Part shown: piece after piece, positions 1-5,105 of the stretch
Position numbering within the stretch: the first letter of the stretch is position 1
Layout of the letters: each line of letters opens with the position of its first letter
Source of the DNA: Clostridia bacterium
Lineage (GTDB): Bacteria > Bacillota > Clostridia > Oscillospirales > Oscillospiraceae
Direction: 5' to 3'
DNA length: 6,092 bases
NCBI GenBank assembly: GCA_003245395.1
Contig: QKDF01000290.1
Span: forward strand, 1 to 6,092
The notes under the pieces: generated by a model
What the model saw: only the letters and a program-made list of their open reading frames with translations
What the model was told of the DNA's origin: nothing
Databases searched by the model: none
Program-made: the position numbers and the translations under genes

Positions 1-1041
1 CATCTGCGGGGTCAAAACGATTTCAGGAACGAGCACAATTGCCGTCTGCCCTTTTTCAAGTATCTCCTGAACCAGCCGAATATAGACCTGCGTCTTCCCG
101 CTCCCCGTCACACCCTGTAAAAGGGCTGCCTTGGGCTGCCCTGAAGACGTCATATTCAGGATTTTATGAAACGCCTCTTCCTGTTCGTCATTGAGCACAA
201 TGGGGGCACCGGGCTTGACAGCCTTTGGAGTGGGAATTCGCAGCTGTTCTTCTTCCGAAAACGTCACAATACCGGACTTCTCCAGCCCCTTCAGGGTCTG
301 CATGGAAGCTCCGGTAAAATAGCAAATATCCTGTGAAGACACCCGGCCAGTAGAAGCAAGCAAGTGCACCACTTCGTAACGCAGAGGCCGGGACTTCCGT
401 CCGGGCTCGACCAACGCCATGGCTTCCTCAACGCTGACTGCCAACTCTACCATTTTACGGGTCTTATCACTGATTTTTCGCAGAGCGATAGTATCAGAGG
501 CCAGCACACCTTTTTTGCACAAAGCACGCAGCGTCCTCTCCACAGTATCTCCGCAGGCGGACTTGAGCTCTTGCAGATCTGCCGTTCCATCTCCGGCGTA
601 CAATATATCAAATACTGCGGCAGTGCCCTTGATCCGACCGGCCAACGTTTCTGCGTCAGGACGCTTGATTCCGTCAGCCAAGCGGTACGTCTCTTTCAGT
701 CGATACCAAAGTCCCGCCGGCAGGATGGTTTTTACTGCTTCATACATCGTGCAAAAGTAGCGCTGACGCATCCATAATGCCAATGAAACACCCCAGCTGT
801 CAAGGACCGGTTCGGAGTCAAGCACAGATTCCAACGCTTTGAGCACCGGTACCTTTTGTCCTGTTTCCAATGCCAGAATCAGACCTTCACAGCTGCGATT
901 TCCGCGTCCAAAGGGCACCATAACTCTGACACCCACTCGGACGGATTCCAAAAGAGGACCGGGCACCAAATAGTCATAGGGCTTGTCAATGGAATAAGTC
1001 GCCGCACTGACGGCAATCTTTGCTATCAAGACAGTCTCCAT
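1..1041 (-). CDS. priA: Primosomal protein N' (PriA replication-restart helicase), N-terminal part, cut by window edge
   Basis: PriA is the 3'-5' DNA helicase that recognises stalled forks and reloads the replicative helicase. The first 347 residues are visible and the frame is open to base 1. Residues 1-105 or so are the 3'-DNA-end binding domain, with DKPYDYLVP at 19-27 and VPFGRGN at 42-48. A winged-helix/linker region follows, and the helicase lobe carries Walker A GVTGSGKT at 310-317 and the motif Ia region LVPEIVLTPQM at 337-347. The DEAH box, the zinc-binding cysteines and the C-terminal domain lie beyond the edge. The ATG at 1039-1041 is chosen because AGGGG (1049-1053) sits 7 nt upstream and the protein starts METVLIAKIAV, as PriA proteins usually do. 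It follows rpoZ after 30 nt and probably shares its transcript. No frameshift was seen. Identity is secure; completeness cannot be judged. Confidence 0.96.
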   Translation of the reverse strand, partial: METVLIAKIAVSAATYSIDKPYDYLVPGPLLESVRVGVRVMVPFGRGNRSCEGLILALETGQKVPVLKALESVLDSEPVLDSWGVSLALWMRQRYFCTMYEAVKTILPAGLWYRLKETYRLADGIKRPDAETLAGRIKGTAAVFDILYAGDGTADLQELKSACGDTVERTLRALCKKGVLASDTIALRKISDKTRKMVELAVSVEEAMALVEPGRKSRPLRYEVVHLLASTGRVSSQDICYFTGASMQTLKGLEKSGIVTFSEEEQLRIPTPKAVKPGAPIVLNDEQEEAFHKILNMTSSGQPKAALLQGVTGSGKTQVYIRLVQEILEKGQTAIVLVPEIVLTPQM

Positions 1042-1071
1042 TCACTTGCCCCTTTTCCAGTTTCCTGATAC

Positions 1072-1302
1072 TTATGCCTTGGGATCGCTATTTTCCTCAA
1101 TCGTCAGATCCATTTCGCTGGCATCCAGTTTTCCGGCTGCTACTTCATGAATTGCCAGTGTGACAGGCTTCTCATTCAGAACCTCGCCGGACTCTTCTGC
1201 AGACTCGGCGATCTGGCGAGCCCGGAGAGCCACCACATTCACCAGCATATAGCGATTGGGGATATAGTGATTCAGTTCGCTCATTGCAGGATAAAGCATC
1301 AT
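1072..1302 (-). CDS. rpoZ: DNA-directed RNA polymerase omega subunit
   Basis: Omega is the small subunit that clamps the beta' C-terminus and helps assemble and stabilise RNA polymerase. The 76-residue product has the family core NRYMLVNVVALRARQI at 16-31 and VTLAIHEVAAGKL at 47-59, followed by an acidic tail. Length fits Clostridial omegas (about 70-90 aa). The frame could begin at an ATG five codons earlier (1315-1317, giving 81 aa). That ATG has no good ribosome site in front, whereas GGAAG at 1311-1315 lies 8 nt before the ATG at 1300-1302. The product then begins MMLYPAM, resembling the MLYP-type starts remembered for Clostridial omegas. The next ATG (1297-1299) is also possible. It lies about 63 nt after gmk and 30 nt before priA, the usual Firmicutes neighbourhood. 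Identity is firm; the exact start is moderately supported. Confidence 0.93.
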   Translation of the reverse strand: MMLYPAMSELNHYIPNRYMLVNVVALRARQIAESAEESGEVLNEKPVTLAIHEVAAGKLDASEMDLTIEENSDPKA

Positions 1303-1310
1303 AATTGCAT

Positions 1311-1315
1311 CTTCC
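1311..1315 (-). promoter_or_regulatory. Ribosome binding site deciding the rpoZ start
   Basis: GGAAG on the minus strand lies 8 nt before the ATG at 1300-1302. It overlaps the earlier in-frame ATG at 1315-1317, so it cannot serve that one. This favours the shorter omega protein. The motif is only five bases, so the support is moderate. Confidence 0.5.
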
Positions 1316-1365
1316 ATTCTGCCGCTTAGGCTTAAATTTATATCATAAAATCTTTATCGACCTGT

Positions 1366-1962
1366 TTATCTGGAATTGATAATCTCCATCCGTTCCTTGG
1401 GTTTACAGTGCTCCGCCGTCATGATGGCATCCAATTCCTCCACTGCGTTTTCAACGGAATCATTGATTACAAAATAATCGTACGTATAGGCCGTCTGAAA
1501 TTCCACCTTGGCACGGAGAAGTCGTTTTTGAATTTTTTCCGGGGAATCGGTGCCACGCTCAGTCAACCGGCGCTCCAATTCGGGCCAGGAGGGCGGGGCA
1601 ATGAAAATACGAACCGCATCAGATCGCTTGCCGCATACCTGAATCGCGCCTTGGATCTCGATGTCAAGAATTACGTCTCGGCCCTTGTTCATGGCCAGAT
1701 CCACATATTTTTTCGGTGTCCCATAAAAATTGCCCACATATTCGGCGTACTCCAGGAATTCGTCTTTGGCGATCCATTCCCGGAAGGTATCCACATTTAA
1801 AAAATGATAATGGACACCGTCAATCTCGCCGTGTCGGGGCTCCCGCGTGGTGGCAGAGACAGAGAAATACAGATCCGGCCGTTTTTCCAGCAGTGCCTTT
1901 AAAACGGTGCTTTTCCCCACACCGGACGGTCCCGAAACAATGAAAATTTTCCCTCTTCGCAT
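1366..1962 (-). CDS. gmk: Guanylate kinase
   Basis: Cytosolic guanylate kinase (ATP + GMP to ADP + GDP), essential in purine nucleotide supply and in lowering GMP levels. The 198-residue product is of normal length. The P-loop GPSGVGKST is at 11-19, the GMP-binding segment SVSATTREPR at 34-43 continues to the HGEIDGVHYHF region, FLEYAEYVGNFYGTPK is at 69-84, and VILDIEIQGA is at 97-106. The IFIAPPS strand at 119-125 is followed by the arginine-rich lid, ERRLTERG at 130-137. The frame stays open ten codons further upstream into remA, but ATG 1960-1962 is chosen because GGAAG (1969-1973) is 6 nt upstream and MRRGKIFIVSGPSG is the normal start. The remA stop is separated from this ATG by a single base, so the two are probably translationally coupled. 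All key residues are present. Confidence 0.97.
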   Translation of the reverse strand: MRRGKIFIVSGPSGVGKSTVLKALLEKRPDLYFSVSATTREPRHGEIDGVHYHFLNVDTFREWIAKDEFLEYAEYVGNFYGTPKKYVDLAMNKGRDVILDIEIQGAIQVCGKRSDAVRIFIAPPSWPELERRLTERGTDSPEKIQKRLLRAKVEFQTAYTYDYFVINDSVENAVEELDAIMTAEHCKPKERMEIINSR

Positions 1963-1963
1963 T

Positions 1964-2221
1964 TTATTCTTCCTTTTCTTCCTCAATTGCAAACTTTAAT
2001 CGGGCCGCCAGCTTTTCCGTTGGCAACGCCGATAAAATCACATGATCGCTGTCCATAATAAAAATGGACGCAGTCCGTCGCCCATATGTGGCATCAATCA
2101 GCATTCCTCTCTCCCGGGATTCCTGCACCAGACGCTTCATCGGAGCGGAATCCGGGCTGACAATGGCCACCAGACGGTCGGCTGAAATCAGACTGCCGAA
2201 GCCAATATTGATCAGATTCAT
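1964..2221 (-). CDS. remA: RemA / DUF370 extracellular matrix regulatory protein
   Basis: RemA is a small DNA-binding regulator; in Bacillus subtilis it activates biofilm matrix and osmoprotection genes and forms ring-like oligomers. This product is 85 aa, the usual size. It shows the family's strongly conserved order: [19 protein letters not shown] at 5-23, [10 protein letters not shown] at 25-34, [15 protein letters not shown] at 38-52, and DSDHVILSA at 57-65, then an acidic tail ending EEEKEE. The reading frame continues 29 codons upstream inside yicC, but ATG 2219-2221 is the family start and has GGAG (2229-2232) 7 nt upstream, inside the yicC end. Four bases separate it from the yicC stop and one base from the gmk start. 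Which genes it controls in this organism cannot be told from the window; a matrix role is inferred from B. subtilis. Confidence 0.95.
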   Translation of the reverse strand: MNLINIGFGSLISADRLVAIVSPDSAPMKRLVQESRERGMLIDATYGRRTASIFIMDSDHVILSALPTEKLAARLKFAIEEEKEE

Positions 2222-2225
2222 CCAA

Positions 2226-3104
2226 TCACTCCACGTTTTGAACCTGTTCGCGGATCTTTTCCACCTCTGCTTTAAGGTTAACCACAACCTGTGCAATTGA
2301 AACATCATTGCATTTTGAACCGATGGTGTTGGATTCCCGATTAACTTCTTGAATCAGAAAGTCCATTTTTCGCCCCATGGGTTCATCGGCGGTCAGCATA
2401 CCTCGCAGCTGCGACAGGTGGCTGCGCAACCGTACCGTTTCCTCATCCACTGCAATTTTGTCCGCATAGATAGCAGCTTCCATCAAAATCCGCTGCGGAT
2501 CGATGGATGTTGACTGTAGGACTTCCTCCATCCGCGCAGTCAGCTTCTGCCGATACTCAGCCACTGTTTGCGGAGAACGCTCCTCCACTTTTGAAGTCAG
2601 AGATTCGATCGTATCCAGACGGCCCGAGATATCGGCCGCCAGCTTTTCTCCCTCTGCCCCCCGCATCACATTGTAGGATGCAAGGGCTTCATCCAGAACC
2701 CGGCAAAGATCATCACCGACGGAATCAAGATCCTCCTCGGCTTTTGTAACGCTCAGCACATCTGGAAAACGAGAAACCTGTTCGGCGGTTGTGTGTGCCT
2801 CTATACCGCAAATCTGTGCCAACTCACGAAGCGCAGCGGCGTATCCAACAGCCAGGTCCCGATTGACGGAAACCTTTGCCACATCAGCAGCTGTTGCATC
2901 GATGGTAAAATAGACATCTACTTTTCCCCGTGAGATAGCTTTTTGCACCCTCTGGCGTACGGCATCCTCTGCAAAGGCATACATCCTGGGTAATTTGACT
3001 GTGCAGTCCAGATACCGATTATTGACCGAACGGATCTCCACGGTAATATCACGCTTATCCAGCATTTCACGGGCCCGACCATAGCCGGTCATGCTTTTAA
3101 TCAA
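2226..3104 (-). CDS. yicC: YicC/YloC family endoribonuclease
   Basis: Members of this family (Escherichia coli YicC, B. subtilis YloC) are reported endoribonucleases acting in RNA turnover; the substrate here is unknown. The 292-residue product has the normal family length. The N-terminal YicC domain begins [10 protein letters not shown] at 2-11, and [11 protein letters not shown] follows near residue 25. The C-terminal DUF1732 part has [16 protein letters not shown] at 249-264 and ends [10 protein letters not shown], a hallmark of the family. The start is a TTG (3102-3104): GGGGAGG at 3113-3119 is 8 nt upstream of it and 20 nt from the first suitable ATG (3090-3092), and TTG restores the canonical [11 protein letters not shown] beginning. 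A reading that extends upstream to 3197 would overlap the J-domain gene and is rejected. It sits 26 nt after the J-domain gene and 4 nt before remA. Confidence 0.95.
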   Translation of the reverse strand: MIKSMTGYGRAREMLDKRDITVEIRSVNNRYLDCTVKLPRMYAFAEDAVRQRVQKAISRGKVDVYFTIDATAADVAKVSVNRDLAVGYAAALRELAQICGIEAHTTAEQVSRFPDVLSVTKAEEDLDSVGDDLCRVLDEALASYNVMRGAEGEKLAADISGRLDTIESLTSKVEERSPQTVAEYRQKLTARMEEVLQSTSIDPQRILMEAAIYADKIAVDEETVRLRSHLSQLRGMLTADEPMGRKMDFLIQEVNRESNTIGSKCNDVSIAQVVVNLKAEVEKIREQVQNVE

Positions 3105-3112
3105 TGTTTCTT

Positions 3113-3119
3113 CCTCCCC
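3113..3119 (-). promoter_or_regulatory. Strong ribosome binding site for the TTG start of yicC
   Basis: GGGGAGG on the minus strand lies 8 nt before TTG 3102-3104. Its spacing supports TTG initiation rather than the in-frame ATG four codons later. It begins only 3 nt after a 7-bp hairpin that encloses the upstream stop codon. Confidence 0.8.
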
Positions 3120-3122
3120 AAT

Positions 3123-3143
3123 CTTCCGCTTTAGCAGCGGAAG
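3123..3143 (-). repeat. Inverted repeat (7-bp stem) enclosing the J-domain gene stop codon
   Basis: CTTCCGC (3137-3143 read on the minus strand) pairs perfectly with GCGGAAG (3123-3129), leaving a 7-nt loop, TGCTAAA, that contains the TAA stop of the J-domain gene. No U-run follows; instead the yicC ribosome site comes 3 nt later, so this is not an intrinsic terminator. It could act in translational coupling or mRNA stability, or arise by chance. Confidence 0.5.
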
Positions 3144-3775
3144 CCTAAAAATCCACATCCGTTGCACAGCAACCATGCACAGCAAAGTTTCTGGCACAAA
3201 TTATCTCCGCCGCAGACTTCAGTCCCGAACGCACCTGTGGGGCTATACGCCGAGGCTCCTGCATTCTGCATAAAATCCAAAGCCTGACGATACTCCGGGT
3301 TTCCCGGATCCATTTGGCAGGCATTCTGATAATAGCGCAGCGCCTCGTCCAGCCAACCGCGGCGATAGCAGATTGCACCCTTAAGAAAATTCCACTCTGC
3401 ATTATGATCGGCATACCCGGCCAATAATCCCTCGGCTCGTGTGAGATTTCCGGTGTTGATCGCGATACGGACCTGCTGTAAAACGGAACTGTCCGATTGG
3501 CCGCTCCAGGTTTCCCGGGCTGTCCCGCCACCATATCCATAACTGCTTCCGGAACGTCCGGCGGTACTTCCGCTCCCGCGTCCGCTGCCACGCATTTTGT
3601 TGATCTCCTCATAGGCGGCATTGATCTCTTTCATCTTTTCCTGTGCCAAATCTGCCAATGGGTTGTCGTGATAATTATCCGGATGGTACTTCCGGGCCAG
3701 ATCCAGATAGGCTTTTTTAACTTCGGCATTTGTGGCGGACTCAGAAACACCCAGGATTTTGTAGGGATCATTCAT
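3131..3775 (-). CDS. J-domain (DnaJ-like) protein with TPR-like region and Cys-rich C-terminal tail
   Basis: A 214-residue Hsp70 co-chaperone candidate, not a full DnaJ. The J domain spans about 3-62: [20 protein letters not shown], then the HPD tripeptide at 31-33 that stimulates the DnaK ATPase, then [15 protein letters not shown] at 46-60. A Gly/Ser-rich linker covers about 63-95. Residues about 97-170 look like one or two TPR-like helical repeats ([48 protein letters not shown]). The tail, 188-214, holds seven cysteines (188, 194, 198, 199, 204, 207, 214) among hydrophobic residues. It lacks DnaJ's central zinc-finger repeats and substrate-binding domain. The ATG at 3773-3775 overlaps the previous gene's TGA as ATGA, and GAGGA lies about 6 nt upstream. 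The tail could bind a metal or be redox-active; that is inference. The client and cellular place are unknown. Confidence 0.92.
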   Translation of the reverse strand: MNDPYKILGVSESATNAEVKKAYLDLARKYHPDNYHDNPLADLAQEKMKEINAAYEEINKMRGSGRGSGSTAGRSGSSYGYGGGTARETWSGQSDSSVLQQVRIAINTGNLTRAEGLLAGYADHNAEWNFLKGAICYRRGWLDEALRYYQNACQMDPGNPEYRQALDFMQNAGASAYSPTGAFGTEVCGGDNLCQKLCCAWLLCNGCGFLGFRC

Positions 3776-4671
3776 GTGCTTTCCTCGACAATCTTATCTT
3801 TCTTGTTTTTCGGTACGGTTGCATGAAATGTACCATCCAAAACCGCCTTTCCCACTTGAAAAAGGCTGGTATAAATCGTGTGCTCCAAAATCGGTGACCA
3901 GCATCCAAATTCACCCAACTCATAGGCGGTCGCCATAAGCCGGATGGAATGATCCAGCGTTTGAGCAAAGACTTCACGGCTGTCAGAATCCAGCGCATCG
4001 GACTTGAGGCCAAAACGTGGAATCAGCGGATTATAATTACTGGATACTGTATCCTTTTTCAGATCATCTGCCGCATCGACGAGATAGATCCAGCGCCCAA
4101 GATGATATAACATCTGCCGCAAAATTCGGCGTCGTCGCTCTTCTTCCATTGCGTCGGCTGCCGCGGCAAGGAGTTCTGCAAACGTGTCTGCCGGAAGATC
4201 AATAGACACACAATCCTCCGACTCCAACGCAGCCAGCTTTTCAAGCTGGCTGCGGGTTGCACGGTCAAATTCAGGACGTGCTTCAGCGGCCCTGCGGTAT
4301 GACCGGGCAAGGAACAAAGACGCCACACGATACTTCAGGCTTCTAAAAACCCCGCTGTCGACGATGTGATCTTGTATCTGCCACCAGGCCAGAATCACAC
4401 TTTCGTCCGCCGCCAGGTTCAACGCAGAGCTTCCGGTGCAGTATGGCCTCTTTTGAAACGGACTTGCTATACAGGTTCCGCACGCACAGGGCGATTCTTC
4501 TCCATCAGAGAGGAGAATTGCCAGAAATGTGAAATCATAGTTCAGGATGAATCGGGCCGCAAAACCGCACCGGCGGCTCAATGTGTGGCAAAGCCCGCAA
4601 TAAACCCTGCGGAATCGGTCACGCTCTTCCTGCGGTAGTTCCTGTAGTGGCGGCCTCACATATCCAAACAT
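3772..4671 (-). CDS. DUF5685 family protein (uncharacterised, cysteine-rich N-terminus)
   Basis: A 299-residue protein matching, from memory, the uncharacterised DUF5685 family found beside J-domain proteins in Clostridia. The start MFGYVRP and YCGLCHTL (24-31) are typical. Cysteines cluster at 25, 28, 35, then 62, 64, 67 (CACGTC) and 78, a possible metal-binding arrangement; two more lie at 154 and 257. The rest looks mostly alpha-helical, with no clear signal peptide. A conserved-looking acidic segment, [12 protein letters not shown] at 196-207 followed by NYNPL at 212-216, resembles a metal or ligand-binding Asp motif. The ATG (4669-4671) shares its A with the upstream TGA (TGATG) and has no obvious ribosome site, so translation probably depends on coupling. 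The 3' end overlaps the J-domain gene by 4 nt. Function is unknown; the family call is from recalled pattern and was not searched. Confidence 0.85.
   Translation of the reverse strand: MFGYVRPPLQELPQEERDRFRRVYCGLCHTLSRRCGFAARFILNYDFTFLAILLSDGEESPCACGTCIASPFQKRPYCTGSSALNLAADESVILAWWQIQDHIVDSGVFRSLKYRVASLFLARSYRRAAEARPEFDRATRSQLEKLAALESEDCVSIDLPADTFAELLAAAADAMEEERRRRILRQMLYHLGRWIYLVDAADDLKKDTVSSNYNPLIPRFGLKSDALDSDSREVFAQTLDHSIRLMATAYELGEFGCWSPILEHTIYTSLFQVGKAVLDGTFHATVPKNKKDKIVEEST
4228..4254 (-). repeat. Perfect 12-bp inverted repeat with 3-nt loop inside the DUF5685 gene
   Basis: The arms are 4228-4239 and 4243-4254, separated by three bases. On the minus strand it reads CGCAGCCAGCTT, then GAA, then AAGCTGGCTGCG. 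The encoded residues are RSQLEKLAA near position 140-148 of the protein, in a predicted helix. No U-run follows on either strand, so it is not a terminator. The stem is long enough to fold stably in RNA. Confidence 0.7.
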
Positions 4672-5078
4672 CAGAACAGGCGGACGATGTTAAACTTCAG
4701 ACCTCCCCGCTGCTTGATTCGGCGGTCATATAGCGTGGCCAGAACAATTCCCAGCACAAACGAGGCCGCTGCGAGTCCGTAGCGCACCGGTATGGACTGG
4801 ATCGGCGTCGATAGAAAGTATCCCAGTAAAAACAGCACAATTGGAACCATATAAACCAGAAAAACAATACCCAGCAAGCTCTGGGTGCTGCTCTCCACCA
4901 CAACCTTCTGTCCAGGTTTCGCACCGATGCTGTTAATGGCTTTGGCGTGAACGGCGGTACCTGTCACCCCGCAGCCGGCACACTCTTCGCAATCATGTCC
5001 GCAGGCGGATTTCCTGGGAACAGAAATTTCCGCATGGGTTGCGTCGAGAATTCGTTCAATTGTTGCTATTTGTGTCAT
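4671..5078 (-). CDS. RseC/MucC-type membrane protein (SoxR-reducing-system regulator family)
   Basis: A 135-residue inner-membrane protein of the RseC/MucC family (PF04246). Characterised relatives act beside sigma-E regulation or in reducing SoxR together with Rnf-like complexes; the role in Clostridia is not established. A short cytoplasmic N-terminal part carries four cysteines, 26, 30, 33 and 36 (spacing CX3CX2CX2C, in SACGHDCEECAGCG), suited to an Fe-S cluster or other metal. Residues 56-62 (GQKVVVE) are the typical beta strand before two membrane helices at about 67-89 and 99-117. A basic stretch, DRRIKQRGG, follows, so both ends should be cytoplasmic. The ATG (5076-5078) has AGGAGG at 5087-5092, 8 nt upstream, the best ribosome site in the window. 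The TGA overlaps the next ATG. Family is well supported; the exact function is not. Confidence 0.88.
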   Translation of the reverse strand: MTQIATIERILDATHAEISVPRKSACGHDCEECAGCGVTGTAVHAKAINSIGAKPGQKVVVESSTQSLLGIVFLVYMVPIVLFLLGYFLSTPIQSIPVRYGLAAASFVLGIVLATLYDRRIKQRGGLKFNIVRLF

Positions 5079-5086
5079 TTTTATTT

Positions 5087-5092
5087 CCTCCT
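5087..5092 (-). promoter_or_regulatory. Ribosome binding site of the rseC-like gene
   Basis: AGGAGG on the minus strand lies 8 nt before ATG 5076-5078, inside the 27-nt gap after the CdaR-type gene. It is probably the entry point for the coupled rseC-like/DUF5685/J-domain group, since the DUF5685 start has no site of its own. Confidence 0.8.
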
Positions 5093-5105
5093 AAGGTCTT
5101 GCTTG

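Noticed and set aside
97..150. Repeated GGGCTGCC direct repeat near the PriA Walker A region
   Set aside because: Two copies of an 8-base word inside coding sequence, explained by the codons; no array or mobile-element structure.
364..777. A 137-codon plus-strand open frame
   Set aside because: It is antisense to priA, whose frame is continuous with correct motifs; no family features were seen.
1303..1365. Possible promoter for rpoZ in the AT-rich gap after gmk
   Set aside because: A TATGAT-like hexamer is present on the minus strand, but no acceptable -35 element sits at 16-18 nt, so a promoter cannot be supported.
3123..3143. Intrinsic terminator after the J-domain gene
   Set aside because: The stem is followed by a G-rich ribosome site, not by a run of U.
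3145..3621. A 158-codon minus-strand frame inside the J-domain gene
   Set aside because: It is out of frame with the J-domain/TPR product and has no recognisable domain; a frameshift was considered, but the main frame is intact.
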